A stretch of 64,000 nt of DNA from Halogeometricum sp. S3BR5-2 (GCF_031624635.1 NZ_JAMQOQ010000001.1:682001-746000), one strand, 5' to 3'; counted from the first letter of the stretch, positions 1-8,926 are shown. Numbers and translations are program-made. Notes: generated by a model not told the origin, from the letters alone.

Positions 1-380
1 GGGCGGTGCTCCCCGCCGCTCTCGACGGGTCGCTGGACGCCGGACCGCTGGAGACGCTGGCCGACAGACTCGTCTACGGGTCCCGCGCCGCGTCGGTGGT
101 GATGTTCCTCACCGGCGGCCACCTCGCCGGGACGCGCTACACCTTCGAACTGCTCGCTGGGTCCGGCCGCGGCCACCTCGTCCTCGCCATGCTCGTCCTC
201 TGGGTGGCGCTCGCCGCCCTCGTGGAGATAGGTCGGAGCCGACTCGTCGCCGGACTCCGGGAGAAGCGCGTCCGGACGCCCGTCCGGGAGAGCATCACCG
301 TCTTCCGCGCGGCGGCCGTCGTCGGGGTGCTCCTCCTCGTCGACGGCGGCCTCCTCGCCGCCGGATTCGTCCCCTACTAA
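1..380 (+). CDS. C-terminal part of an unrecognised integral membrane protein
   Basis: Only the 3' end lies in the window. An in-frame GTG exists at base 6, but the reading frame is open to the left edge and the true start is probably outside. The visible residues form about three hydrophobic segments (around residues 27-40, 57-77 and 100-122) separated by a basic stretch rich in Arg and Lys near residues 78-93, typical of a cytoplasmic loop. The protein ends at the membrane (GFVPY). I do not recognise a family. Confidence 0.6.
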   Translation, partial: AVLPAALDGSLDAGPLETLADRLVYGSRAASVVMFLTGGHLAGTRYTFELLAGSGRGHLVLAMLVLWVALAALVEIGRSRLVAGLREKRVRTPVRESITVFRAAAVVGVLLLVDGGLLAAGFVPY

Positions 381-421
381 TTTCGCCTCGCAACTACGTA
401 GACTCCATAGACGTATGTGAC

Positions 422-432
422 GAATATATATT
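422..432 (+). promoter_or_regulatory. TATA element before the small ORF at 478
   Basis: An A/T-only run (GAATATATATT) stands out in GC-rich DNA. It lies about 46-56 bp before the ATG at 478, so transcription would start near 455 with a short leader. It is the only obvious promoter for the coupled genes at 478 and 597. Confidence 0.55.
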
Positions 433-477
433 ACGTCCGGTAGTTTCATCTGCCGAGCGGTCGGACCGACAGACGAG

Positions 478-600
478 ATGCGAGGAGACGACTCCAGCGA
501 CGCTGACGCCCCGTTGACCATCGAACTCGGCGCGGACGGCGGAATCGTCATCCGTCGAACCACCGCGCTGGGAACGTTCTCGCGGGCCGTCGAGCGATGA
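478..600 (+). CDS. Small 40-residue protein coupled to the next gene
   Basis: This frame encodes 40 residues beginning MRGDDSSDADAPLTIELGAD and ending in AVER. Its stop overlaps the ATG of the gene at 597 as ATGA, the usual sign of translational coupling. A TATA element lies upstream and the acidic start fits a haloarchaeal protein. I recognise no family. It could be a real microprotein acting with its neighbour or a leader peptide controlling it. The exact ATGA junction and the promoter position argue against chance. Confidence 0.55.
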   Translation: MRGDDSSDADAPLTIELGADGGIVIRRTTALGTFSRAVER

Positions 601-1388
601 GTCGGTCGGACGGCGATGGGACGCCGTTCGTCGACGCGCACCTCGGCGACGCCGCCTCGATAGTCCGACGCGAGCGGCGGCGCTGCACGGACGAACGGAC
701 GGCGTTCCGGGCGTTCCGCTCGGCCGTCGCGGACGTTCGACCGACCGCGCCGACGGGGCGCGCGGGCGGTCCGCCGACGGCCGAGGCGCTCTCGCGAACC
801 GGGCAGTCGGCCTCGCTGACCGCCGTCCGGCGGGAGTACCGGCGGACCGTGATGGCGGTTCCGCACTACGAGGCGGAGTACGGCGACGAGTACGCCGACA
901 GCGTCGCCGCCGAGTTCGGGGAGGCCGTCGCCGCCGGTCTGACCGGCGACGGGACGCTGACCCCGCCGCTCCGGGCGGCGGTCGTCGAGGGGGCGACGGC
1001 CTCGATGCGCGAACGCGGGGAGTTCGTCTCCCTGCTGGACGCCGAGTCGTCGTCGCTGGCGGCGGCCGGCGCGGCCGTCGACGACGCCGTGGACCGCCTC
1101 CGGGCGCTGGACGACCGGCCGCTCTCGGAGCGGTCGTTCGCGGACCTCGCCCGACTCCGCGCGGCCGTCGTCGACGTGCGGGACGGCCTGGACGAGGCGG
1201 CCGCGCGCCGGCAGGAGACGATACGGTCGCACGGACGGGGCCTCTCGGACCGGGCGCCGAGCGTCGAGACGTACCTCTACGCCGACCTGCCGGTCGACCA
1301 CCCCGCGCTGGACGCCCTCGCGAGCGCCCGGTCGCTCGTCGAGACGGCGCTGGTTCGCGTCGACCGGCGGTCGGTGGCGACGCTCTGA
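597..1388 (+). CDS. Haloarchaeal hypothetical protein (DUF7260-like)
   Basis: This 263-residue soluble protein has no signal peptide or membrane segment. It is largely helical, with many charged Arg/Glu stretches (IVRRERRRCTDERTAFRAF near residues 22-40) and a predicted coiled region around residues 150-200. The pattern of an N-terminal Arg/Glu-rich helix followed by a long helical body resembles a haloarchaea-specific family of unknown function (DUF7260, from memory). It follows a 40-residue ORF with an ATGA overlap and probably shares its transcript. No catalytic motif is visible. Confidence 0.6.
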   Translation: MSRSDGDGTPFVDAHLGDAASIVRRERRRCTDERTAFRAFRSAVADVRPTAPTGRAGGPPTAEALSRTGQSASLTAVRREYRRTVMAVPHYEAEYGDEYADSVAAEFGEAVAAGLTGDGTLTPPLRAAVVEGATASMRERGEFVSLLDAESSSLAAAGAAVDDAVDRLRALDDRPLSERSFADLARLRAAVVDVRDGLDEAAARRQETIRSHGRGLSDRAPSVETYLYADLPVDHPALDALASARSLVETALVRVDRRSVATL

Positions 1389-1476
1389 GACGACCGGGGG
1401 GGCCCGCGGTTCGGCGCCGACGGCCCGCCGGCGTCTCGCCACAGATATTTAGCACGAGCACGGAACGCCACCTAGC

Positions 1477-1551
1477 ATGAGTCCGACAGCCTCCGCCGCG
1501 GCGTCGCCTCCGTCCACCGCTCTCCGCTTCGCTCGCCGCCCCCGACGATGA
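1477..1551 (+). CDS. Short upstream ORF (24 residues) before the PH-domain genes
   Basis: ATG at 1477 opens 24 codons whose TGA overlaps the ATG of the PH-domain gene (ATGA at 1548-1551). A TATA-like element (GATATTTAG, 1444-1452) lies about 27 bp before 1477, the spacing expected for a leaderless transcript beginning at this ATG. If so, ribosomes reach the PH-domain gene by reinitiation. The peptide is Ala/Ser/Pro/Arg-rich and unlike its acidic neighbours, so it is more likely a leader than a functional protein. Confidence 0.4.
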   Translation: MSPTASAAASPPSTALRFARRPRR

Positions 1552-2015
1552 ACCGGCTCGACCCGCGCGTACAACTGCTCTGGGTCGCCAGCGCGGCCGT
1601 CTCGGCGCTCGTCGTCGGCGGGGTGCTGTTCGCCGTCGTCGCGTTCCTCTCGCCGCCGTTCCTCCCCTCGTGGACGCCGTACGCGGCGGCCGCCCTCGTG
1701 TTCCTCCTCGGCGCCGCCACCGCCGTCGCGCGCTACCGCTCGTGGGGGTACGAGGTGCGGGAGGACTCGCTGTACCTCGAACGCGGCGTGTTCACCCGCG
1801 TGCGAACCGTCGTCCCGTTCGTCCGCATCCAGCACGTCGACTCCTCGCGCGGGCCGATAGAGCGCGTCGTCGGACTGGCGAGCACCGTCGTCTACACCGC
1901 CGGGTCGCGCGGCGCCGACGTGTCGGTGCCGGGCCTCACCGCCGACGGCGCCGACGAACTGCGCGAGCGACTGAAGCGCCTCGCAATCCGCTCGGAGGGC
2001 GACGACGCGGTCTGA
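1548..2015 (+). CDS. PH-domain (bPH_2, YdbS-like) membrane protein
   Basis: This protein has 155 residues. Two N-terminal membrane segments (about residues 10-35 and 42-62) are followed by one bacterial PH-like domain (bPH_2, former DUF304). Its recognisable core is a short strand pattern around LYLERGVFTRVRTVVPFVRI and the conserved QHVDSSRGPIERVVGLAS turn near residue 95. This matches the small partner (YdbS) of the Bacillus YdbS/YdbT pair, whose exact role is unsettled. Its stop overlaps the next gene's start (TGATG), so the two are co-translated and probably act as one membrane complex. Confidence 0.8.
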   Translation: MNRLDPRVQLLWVASAAVSALVVGGVLFAVVAFLSPPFLPSWTPYAAAALVFLLGAATAVARYRSWGYEVREDSLYLERGVFTRVRTVVPFVRIQHVDSSRGPIERVVGLASTVVYTAGSRGADVSVPGLTADGADELRERLKRLAIRSEGDDAV

Positions 2016-3682
2016 TGGCCGCTCGACGCCTCTCACCGCTGTCGGTTCCCTACCGCGTGCTCCAGCGCGGCGGGAGCATCGTCGCCGCCCTCGCATTTAT
2101 GCTCGCCACGGGCGGGTTCAGCCTCCCGTTCGCCGGCCTCGCCGGTCCCCTCGTCCTCGTCGGACTGGCCAGCCTCGCGGCCGCCGTCTTCGTCGGCTAC
2201 GAGTACGCCTACTTCCGGCGGTTCGCCTACGAACTCACCGCCGACACCTTCGACATCGAGTCGGGCGTGTTCGCCCGCCGGAACCGCGAGATTCCGCTCA
2301 GGAGGATACAGAACGTCGACATCTCCCGAAACGTGGTCCAGCGCGCCGTGGGCATCGCCGCCGTCTCCTTCGAGACGGCCGGCGGCGGCGACACGGAGGC
2401 CAGCCTGCGGTTCGTCTCCTTCGAGGAGGCCAAGCGGCTCCAGCGCGAACTGGGGCGGCTGAAACGCGGGGCGTCGGCCGACGCCGACGGCGAGTCGAGC
2501 GAACCGGACGCGCGGGTGCTCTTCGAACTCGACCGGCGGGAACTCGCCATCCTCGGGGCGCTCTCGTTCGACTTCCGCGTGCCCGGCGTCCTGTTCGTGT
2601 TCTTCTCGGGGGCGCTCACGTTCGTCACCTCCTTCCTCCCCGAGGGGCTGGGTCCGCTCCTCGTCGTCGTCGGCGTGTTCGTCCTCCTCCTCCTCGGGGT
2701 GCTGGCGTCGTGGGTGGCCGGCGCCGCCGTCGCGGTGGTGAACTACTACGACTTCCGCCTCGTGCGCTCGGCCGACGAACTCCAGTACCAGCGCGGCCTG
2801 CTCCAGCGCTACGACGGGTCCATCCCGTTCGACAAGGTGCAGACGCTGACGATAGCCGACAACCCGCTGAAGCGCTGGGCGGGCTACGCGACGCTGCTGG
2901 TCGAGACGGCGGGCTACGCGCCCGGGCAGGGCGACTCCTCGCGCGGGTCCGAGGCGGCCGTCCCCGTCGCCCGGCGCGAGCGCATCGAACGGCTCGTCGA
3001 GGACATCGAACCCGTCGGGACGCCCGAGTTCGAGCGGCCGCCGAAGCGGACGCGCCGGCGCTACTTCGGCCGCTACTGCATCGTCATCGGCGCGGCGGCG
3101 GCCGCGCTGTACGGCGCGAACGCCGTCTTCGGGCAGTTTCTCGCGTGGTACGCGCCGCTCGCGCTCCTCCCCGTCGCCGCCGTCGCGGCGCACTACAAGT
3201 GGAAGCATCGGGGGTACTGGCTCGGCGAGAACCACGTCGTCACCCGGAACGGCGTGCTGAAGCGCGAGACGAAGGTGGTGCCGTACTACCGCATCCAGAC
3301 GGTCATCGACACCCGAACGATATTCCAGCGCCGACTCGGACTGGCCTCCGTCACCGTCGACACGGCGGGGTCGCTCTCCATCGGCGGGCAGGACGCCGCG
3401 GCCGTCGACATCGACGCCGAGGACGCCGACGCCCTCCGCGGCGAACTGGAGTCGCGGCTCCGAATCGCCGTCGCCGCCCACCGGCGGGGCCGCGTCGGCA
3501 TGGGCGTCGAGGACGAGGTGGACGTGGCGGAGTCGGTCGAATCCGCCGAGGGCGGTTCGGGGGAGGGGTCGATGGAAGACGGAGACGACGCGGACCCGTT
3601 CGTCTGGGGGGAGACGCGGGACGACGCGACGGAGGACGCGCGGCGCGGAGACGACGGGCCGCCGGACGACGCCGGACGCTGA
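2015..3682 (+). CDS. Multi-PH-domain (bPH_2, YdbT-like) membrane protein
   Basis: The ATG at 2015 overlaps the stop of the previous gene and gives 555 residues. Three bPH_2 modules can be seen by their repeated turn motif: RRIQNVDISRNVVQRAVGIA near residue 100, FDKVQTLTIADNPLKRWAGY near 275 and YYRIQTVIDTRTIFQRRLGL near 425. Hydrophobic pairs precede them (residues 25-55, 190-240 and 360-385). The C-terminal 75 residues are acidic and low complexity. The architecture is that of YdbT, the large partner of YdbS. Confidence 0.8.
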   Translation: MAARRLSPLSVPYRVLQRGGSIVAALAFMLATGGFSLPFAGLAGPLVLVGLASLAAAVFVGYEYAYFRRFAYELTADTFDIESGVFARRNREIPLRRIQNVDISRNVVQRAVGIAAVSFETAGGGDTEASLRFVSFEEAKRLQRELGRLKRGASADADGESSEPDARVLFELDRRELAILGALSFDFRVPGVLFVFFSGALTFVTSFLPEGLGPLLVVVGVFVLLLLGVLASWVAGAAVAVVNYYDFRLVRSADELQYQRGLLQRYDGSIPFDKVQTLTIADNPLKRWAGYATLLVETAGYAPGQGDSSRGSEAAVPVARRERIERLVEDIEPVGTPEFERPPKRTRRRYFGRYCIVIGAAAAALYGANAVFGQFLAWYAPLALLPVAAVAAHYKWKHRGYWLGENHVVTRNGVLKRETKVVPYYRIQTVIDTRTIFQRRLGLASVTVDTAGSLSIGGQDAAAVDIDAEDADALRGELESRLRIAVAAHRRGRVGMGVEDEVDVAESVESAEGGSGEGSMEDGDDADPFVWGETRDDATEDARRGDDGPPDDAGR

Positions 3683-3689
3683 CCCGACT

Positions 3690-4049
3690 TCAGAGCGGGT
3701 CGGACACCCCGTGTCGGAATGTCTGGAACTCGACGGTCCGACCGTCGGGGTCCTCGGCGAAGAACTGGTAGATGTCGTACGTCTCGTTCTCGTGCGGGTC
3801 CTCCCGCGCCGCGTCGCCGACGCGTTCGCGCATCTCGTCCACCTCGTCCTCGGTGTCGTAGACGAACGTGACGATGCCCTCCGTCTCCGTCTCTTCGGCG
3901 TCGCAGAACCCGAAGAGCAGGTTCCCGTGGCGGAGAATCGAACACCCGGGCTGTTCGAGCCACACCGTCGCGTCGACGCGGTCGGTGTAGAACTCGGTCG
4001 TCGCCGCTCGGTTCGCCGTCCGGAAGAAGACGATGCCTCCCGCGGTCAT
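3690..4049 (-). CDS. VOC (glyoxalase/bleomycin-resistance fold) protein
   Basis: This 119-residue single-domain protein shows the beta-alpha-beta-beta-beta repeat of the vicinal oxygen chelate superfamily. An N-terminal strand leads to an AATTEFYTDRVDATVWLEQP helix/strand, with ILRHGNLLFGFCDAEE in the middle, and a second half ends in QFFAEDPDGRTVEFQTF. The FAEDPDGRTVEFQ stretch is the usual last module with its conserved metal-ligand-type Glu. The length fits one VOC domain pair, and the substrate cannot be told. It converges on the PH-domain gene and diverges from the carbonic anhydrase. Confidence 0.8.
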   Translation of the reverse strand: MTAGGIVFFRTANRAATTEFYTDRVDATVWLEQPGCSILRHGNLLFGFCDAEETETEGIVTFVYDTEDEVDEMRERVGDAAREDPHENETYDIYQFFAEDPDGRTVEFQTFRHGVSDPL

Positions 4050-4127
4050 GCGCTCTCCTCGCGGCCGTCTGAGAAAGAACTGTCGCGGTCCGGCCGATTG
4101 ATACCCCGGAGGGACGTGTCGACTGGC

Positions 4128-4820
4128 ATGGACGCACTGGAGAAGATACTCGACGGCAACGACGAACACGTGGCAGACCTCGCAGCGGACCACTTCGAGG
4201 GCGTGCGCGACGGACAGGACCCGTCCGTCGTCTCGGTTTCGTGCTCCGACTCCCGCGTCCCCGCGGACGCCGTCTGGAGCGCGAACGTCGACGGCGACCT
4301 GTTCACGAGCGTCAACGTCGGCAACCAGGCGTGGGCCGAGGTGGACGGCGAACTCGTCGTCAACGACGCCGTCGGCTACGCCGTCTCGGCGCTGGACGTC
4401 GAACTGATAGCCGTGCTCGGCCACACCGGGTGCGGAGCCGTCACGGCCGCCTACGAGGCCGTGACGGGCGACGGAGCGGGGAAGTCGCTCCCGCCCGCGG
4501 CCGAGGCGGCCGTCGGTCGACTGAGACCTATCGTCGAGTCCGCGCGCGAGGACGGCGTCTTCGACGGCGAGACGCCGGACGGCGAGGCGGTGAATCGACT
4601 CGTCGAGTGCGCGGTACAGACGCAGGTGGAGTTCCTCGTCCAGAACGACGCGGTGCCGGAGGACGTGGCCGTCGCCGGCCTCGTCTACGACTTCCAGCGG
4701 GCGTACGGCGACGACGACGGCGCGGCGTACCTCGTCTCACTGGACGGCGAGACTGATTCGGAGGCGCTCCGCGACTCGGTGTCGGAGACGCACCGCGAGA
4801 AGGTGGGTTCGATTCGCTGA
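4128..4820 (+). CDS. Beta-class carbonic anhydrase
   Basis: The enzyme interconverts CO2 and bicarbonate in the cytoplasm with a catalytic zinc. The 230-residue protein has the diagnostic ligand set: Cys39, with Asp41 and Arg43, in SVSCSDSRV, and His99 and Cys102 in LGHTGCGAV. The VNVGNQAW segment near residue 62 corresponds to the R[N/D]AG-type active-site loop. The start at 4128 gives the normal family length. Longer in-frame readings would run into the divergent VOC gene. An A/T-rich GATTGATAC near 4096-4104 could be its promoter. Confidence 0.9.
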   Translation: MDALEKILDGNDEHVADLAADHFEGVRDGQDPSVVSVSCSDSRVPADAVWSANVDGDLFTSVNVGNQAWAEVDGELVVNDAVGYAVSALDVELIAVLGHTGCGAVTAAYEAVTGDGAGKSLPPAAEAAVGRLRPIVESAREDGVFDGETPDGEAVNRLVECAVQTQVEFLVQNDAVPEDVAVAGLVYDFQRAYGDDDGAAYLVSLDGETDSEALRDSVSETHREKVGSIR

Positions 4821-4835
4821 GGGCGGGAGACGGGG

Positions 4836-5507
4836 TTACTGGGACCCGGCGGACTCGCGCGCGTCCTCGATGACGTTCGTGAACTCCCGGGCCGTCTCGG
4901 TGATGGACTCGAAGTCGCCCGCCTCGATGGCGTCGGCGTCCATGATGGCGCTGCCCGCGCCGACGACGACGGCGCCCGCCTCGATGTAGTCGGCCACGTT
5001 GTCGATGTCGATGCCGCCCGTCGGCATCAGCGGAATCTGCGGCAGCGGACCCTTGAGACTGGAGAGGTGGTCCGGACCCATCACCGACGCCGGGAACACC
5101 TTCACCATGTCGGCGCCGGCCTCGTAGGCGTTCACCGCCTCCGTCGGCGTGAGGATGCCGGGCGCGACGAGGGTGCCGTACCGATTACAGGTCTCGACGA
5201 CCTCTCGGCTGTAGTTCGGCCCGACGACGAACTCCGCGCCGTTCATGACGGCGCTGCGGGCCGTCGCGCCGTCGAGCACCGTCCCCGCGCCGACGATGGC
5301 CTCCTCCTCGGTGAACGAGGCCGACACCTCGCGGATGAGGTCCATCGCGTCGGGGTTGTCCGCGGTTATCTCGTAGGCCGTGACGCCGCCGTCGTTGAGC
5401 GCCTGCGCCACGTCGATGACGGTGTCCGCGTCGGCGCCGCGCATCACCGCGACGACGCCGCTCTCGGTCAGTCGGTTCATGTCCTCGGTGGAGTCGGAGG
5501 CGACCAT
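4836..5507 (-). CDS. KDPG/KHG aldolase family protein (Eda-like)
   Basis: The family cleaves 2-keto-3-deoxy-6-phosphogluconate (or 4-hydroxy-2-oxoglutarate) to pyruvate plus an aldehyde through a Schiff base. This 223-residue (beta/alpha)8 protein has the proton-transfer Glu46 in GVTAYEITADNP and the Schiff-base Lys136 in DMVKVFPAS, plus GAGTVLD at residues 73-79. A GGIDIDNVADYIEAGAVVVG phosphate-site region lies near 180. The substrate-binding segment after Glu46 reads TADNP rather than the bacterial TLRTP, so specificity may differ. Start MVASDS was chosen because a TATA element sits about 27 bp upstream. Confidence 0.82.
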   Translation of the reverse strand: MVASDSTEDMNRLTESGVVAVMRGADADTVIDVAQALNDGGVTAYEITADNPDAMDLIREVSASFTEEEAIVGAGTVLDGATARSAVMNGAEFVVGPNYSREVVETCNRYGTLVAPGILTPTEAVNAYEAGADMVKVFPASVMGPDHLSSLKGPLPQIPLMPTGGIDIDNVADYIEAGAVVVGAGSAIMDADAIEAGDFESITETAREFTNVIEDARESAGSQ

Positions 5508-5530
5508 GTCGTCTCGGAGTCCGCCGCGGC

Positions 5531-5540
5531 GCCTAATAAA
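5531..5540 (-). promoter_or_regulatory. TATA element for the KDPG-aldolase-family gene
   Basis: On the minus strand this reads TTTATTAGGC, an A/T-rich box in very GC-rich DNA. Its centre is about 28 bp before the ATG at 5507, the haloarchaeal spacing for a leaderless transcript. It decides between the start at 5507 and the longer in-frame reading, which would begin inside the promoter. Confidence 0.6.
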
Positions 5541-5669
5541 CACCCGAGACGGGGCGCGGCGGCGCCGCCCTGTCGCTCGCGTCGGAGTATCTGCCCGGTG
5601 ACACCACGCGGCACGGTCAAATAGGCACGGCGCTTACCTCGGGTTAGCGACCCGCCCGGGCCGCGCACC

Positions 5670-6755
5670 ATGCACGCAGACGCAGACTTCGAGCAGTTGT
5701 ACCGCGACGTGATTCCGTCCGTCGTCTCCCTGTACGTCGGGCGCCGCGCCCCCGGCGTCGGCGCCGGGTCGGGGTTCGTCTACGACGAGCACCACGTCGT
5801 GACGAACGAACACGTCGTCGGAGCGGTCGAGGAGGTGGAACTCCGCTTCGCCGACGGGTCGTGGGCCGTCGGCGAGGTGGTCGGCACGGACGCCTACACC
5901 GACCTGGCCGTCGTCGCCGTCGACGGACTCCCCGAGTCCGCAACACCGCTCCCCATCGCCCCAGAGAACCCCCTGCCGGGCCGGCCCGTCGCCGCCCTCG
6001 GCAACCCCCTCGGACTCGACGGGTCCATCACCGCCGGCATCGTCTCCGGCGCGAACCGGTCGATGCCCACCTCCGGCGGGTTCTCCATCCCCGACGTGGT
6101 GCAGACGGACGCGCCCATCAACCCGGGGAACTCCGGCGGCCCCCTCGTGGCGGTGTACGTCGACGAAGGGGCGGAGGGAGCGGACCCGACGCAGCGTTAC
6201 GAGGTGGTGGGCGTCAACCGCGCGAAGCAGGGCGACAACATCGGCTTCGCCGTCTCGCCGACCATCCTCAACCAAATCGTCCCGACGCTCATCGCCGTCG
6301 GGCGCTACCCGCACTCGTACCTCCGGGCGCGGATGCTCGACGTGACGCCCGCCGTCGCGGAGGCGAACGGTCTGGACGACCCGCGCGGCGTCCTCGTCGT
6401 GGAGGTGGCCGAGGGACCGCGCGACGGCGACGCCCTCCGCGGGTGCCGCGACAGGCGGACCGTCCGCGGGCAACGCATCCCCGTCGGCGGCGACGTCGTC
6501 GTCGGCGTCGGCGACGAGGAGGTCCGCTCGCACGAGGAACTGATGCGCTATCTCATCACGGAGACGCACCCCGGCGAACCCGTCGACATCGAGGTGATAC
6601 GCGACGGCAACCCCGAGACGCTCACCGTCGTCCTCGACGAACGCCCGCCCGTCGAGGGGTCCGACGGCTACCGCGTCCGCCGCCGCGGACGCCGTCGCCG
6701 CGGCGAACCCGACGGGGGCGACGGGCGCGGCGGCGTCGACATCCCGGTTCGATAA
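5670..6755 (+). CDS. HtrA/DegP-like serine protease with PDZ domain
   Basis: This is an S1C-family protease of 361 residues. The triad is His48 (VTNEHVV), Asp78 (YTDLAVV) and Ser155 (NPGNSGGPL). The protease domain spans about residues 5-220, and a single PDZ domain follows (about 225-335) with the carboxylate-loop region near YLRARMLDV. No signal peptide or membrane anchor is visible, so the protein appears cytoplasmic, unlike most bacterial HtrA. The last 40 residues are Arg/Gly/Asp-rich. It probably handles damaged proteins. It diverges from the KDPG-aldolase-family gene. Confidence 0.9.
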   Translation: MHADADFEQLYRDVIPSVVSLYVGRRAPGVGAGSGFVYDEHHVVTNEHVVGAVEEVELRFADGSWAVGEVVGTDAYTDLAVVAVDGLPESATPLPIAPENPLPGRPVAALGNPLGLDGSITAGIVSGANRSMPTSGGFSIPDVVQTDAPINPGNSGGPLVAVYVDEGAEGADPTQRYEVVGVNRAKQGDNIGFAVSPTILNQIVPTLIAVGRYPHSYLRARMLDVTPAVAEANGLDDPRGVLVVEVAEGPRDGDALRGCRDRRTVRGQRIPVGGDVVVGVGDEEVRSHEELMRYLITETHPGEPVDIEVIRDGNPETLTVVLDERPPVEGSDGYRVRRRGRRRRGEPDGGDGRGGVDIPVR

Positions 6756-6937
6756 GCGGGCGTCGTCGTCGTTCGAGAGTCGACTGCGCTCTCTCCCTCG
6801 CGCCGGCCCCGACGGAGCGTTACCACCTGACGCCGGCGAGACGTAGCTCCGAACGGCGTTTCACTCCTCGTCTATCGACCTTACATTGTTAATTATTCTC
6901 GGTGGAGTTAAGCACGCGCGGGCGGAACCGGCCGACC

Positions 6938-8899
6938 ATGACAGATGTCGACGTGCGACGCGTGACCGTTCTCGGCGCGGGCAACATGGGCCACGGCATC
7001 GCGGAGGTAGCCGCCGTCGCCGGTTACGACGTGGTGATGCGCGACGTCGAGGAGGAACTGGTCTCGGAGGGGTACGAGAGCATCGAGTGGAGTCTGGAGA
7101 AACTGGCCGAGAAGGGGCGACTCGACGAGTCCGTCGCGGACGTTCTCGCGCGCGTCGACACCGCCGTCGAACTCGAATCCGCCGTCGCCGACGCTGACCT
7201 CGTCATCGAGGCGGCGCCCGAGCGGATGGATTTGAAAAAGGAGATATTCGCCGAGCTGGACGAGCACGCACCTGAGAACGCCGTTCTCGCGTCGAACACG
7301 TCCAGTCTCTCCATCATGGAAATCGCCTCGGCCACCTCGCGGCCCGAGTCGGTGGTCGGGATGCACTTCTTCAACCCGCCGGTGAAGATGGCGCTGGTGG
7401 AGGTCATCTACGGCGCGGAGACGACGGAGGAGACGGCCGAGGCCGCCTACGGGTTCGTCGAGTCCCTCGACAAGACGCCAATCTACGTCCGCAAGGACGT
7501 CTCCGGGTTCGTCGTCAACACCGTGCTCGGCCCGTACATCGCCGAACCGGCGTGGATGGTTTCGGAAGGAGAAGCGACGGTCCGGGAGGCCGACGCCGCG
7601 ATGGTCCACCGGCGCGGCTATCCGATGGGACCGTTCGAACTGTCGGACCTCACCGGCATCGACGTGACCCACCACGTCCGCGAGGAGGCGGGGCGGCCGA
7701 TTCCGCCGGTGATGGCCGAGAAGGTGGAGAACGGCGACCTCGGCCGGAAGACGGGGCGGGGGCACTACGACTACGAGTCGGGCGCGGGGGCGGACTACAC
7801 CCCCGACGACGTCGGCGAGTTCGACACACTGCGCGTCGAGGCGCGGATGGCCAACGAGGCGGCGCGACTCATCGGCGACGGCGTGGCGACGCCCGAGGAG
7901 GTGGACACCGGCGTCCGCCTCGGCCTCGGCTTCCCGGAGGGAATCTGCCGCCGCGCGGACGATATCGGTCTGGACGCGATTCTGAAGAAACTCGAAACCC
8001 TGTCCGAGGAGACGGGCGAGGAGCGGTTCGCCCCCGACGATCACCTCGTCGAACTCGTCGAGTCCGGGAAGACAGGACGCGCGGCGGGCGCGGGGTTCTA
8101 CGACTACGATTCCGGCGGCGAGGGGCCCGGCGACTACCGGTTTCTGAACTACGACCTCTCGGAGGAAGGCCTGCTCGAAATCGAGTTGGACCGCCCCGAA
8201 CGCATGAACGCGCTGTCGACGGACCTCTTGGAGGAAATCGACGACCTGCTGTCGTCGGTGGACGTCGATTCGGTCCGGTGCGTCACGTTCGAGGGCGCGG
8301 GCGACCGGGCGTTCTCCGCCGGCGCCGACATCGAGGGCTTCGCCGACCGGTCGCCGACCGACGCGATGGACGTGACGCCCGCGTTCGAGACGGTCGAGGA
8401 GTTCCCGCGGCCGACGCTCGCGAAGATAGAGGGCTACTGCCTCGGCGGCGGCCTCGAACTCGCACTCGCCTGCGACCTCAGAGTCGCCACCGAGGGCTCG
8501 GAGTTCGGCGCTCCCGAGATAAACCTTGGACTCATCCCCGGCGGCGGCGGCACGCAGAAACTGCTCCGGATGCTCGGGGAGACGCGCGCGAAGGAACTCG
8601 TCTTCCGGGGGAACCGCATCGGCGCCGACCGCGCCGAGGAGTGGGGCCTCGTCAACCGCGCCGTCCCGTCCGCGGAGTCCGACGACGTGGTCGGCGAGTT
8701 CGTCGACGACCTGTTGAACGGTCCGCCTCTCGCGCTCGAAGTCGCGAAGAAGGTGATGAACGAGGGCGCCGACGCGAGCCTCGACGCCGCCCTCGCGATG
8801 GAGAGTCAGGGGTTCGGCCTCCTGTTCAGCACCGACGACCTGCGCGAGGGGACCGCCGCGTTCCGCGAGAAGCGCGACCCGGAGTTCACCGGCGAGTGA
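6938..8899 (+). CDS. Fused 3-hydroxyacyl-CoA dehydrogenase / enoyl-CoA hydratase
   Basis: This bifunctional 653-residue enzyme covers two steps of fatty-acid beta-oxidation or crotonyl-CoA metabolism. Residues 1-390 are the dehydrogenase: NAD-binding VLGAGNMGHGIAE at 11-23, the conserved SNTSSLSI segment near 117 and GMHFFNPPVKM near 137. The C-terminal part (about 405-653) is a crotonase-fold hydratase with the oxyanion-hole motif FSAGADIEGF near 465 and INLGLIPGGGGTQ near 529. The dehydrogenase-first order is the archaeal arrangement, the reverse of bacterial FadB. The ATG at 6938 follows an A/T-rich stretch near 6882-6897. Confidence 0.92.
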   Translation: MTDVDVRRVTVLGAGNMGHGIAEVAAVAGYDVVMRDVEEELVSEGYESIEWSLEKLAEKGRLDESVADVLARVDTAVELESAVADADLVIEAAPERMDLKKEIFAELDEHAPENAVLASNTSSLSIMEIASATSRPESVVGMHFFNPPVKMALVEVIYGAETTEETAEAAYGFVESLDKTPIYVRKDVSGFVVNTVLGPYIAEPAWMVSEGEATVREADAAMVHRRGYPMGPFELSDLTGIDVTHHVREEAGRPIPPVMAEKVENGDLGRKTGRGHYDYESGAGADYTPDDVGEFDTLRVEARMANEAARLIGDGVATPEEVDTGVRLGLGFPEGICRRADDIGLDAILKKLETLSEETGEERFAPDDHLVELVESGKTGRAAGAGFYDYDSGGEGPGDYRFLNYDLSEEGLLEIELDRPERMNALSTDLLEEIDDLLSSVDVDSVRCVTFEGAGDRAFSAGADIEGFADRSPTDAMDVTPAFETVEEFPRPTLAKIEGYCLGGGLELALACDLRVATEGSEFGAPEINLGLIPGGGGTQKLLRMLGETRAKELVFRGNRIGADRAEEWGLVNRAVPSAESDDVVGEFVDDLLNGPPLALEVAKKVMNEGADASLDAALAMESQGFGLLFSTDDLREGTAAFREKRDPEFTGE

Positions 8900-8926
8900 C
8901 GGAGTCGAGCGGACGGGGGGCGGCTC

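Noticed and set aside
394-1461. A 355-codon Arg/Pro-rich frame on the minus strand
   Set aside because: It is antisense to the acidic gene at 597-1388. The Arg/Pro/Ala-only composition is what GC-rich antisense frames always give here. There is no promoter, family or coupling.
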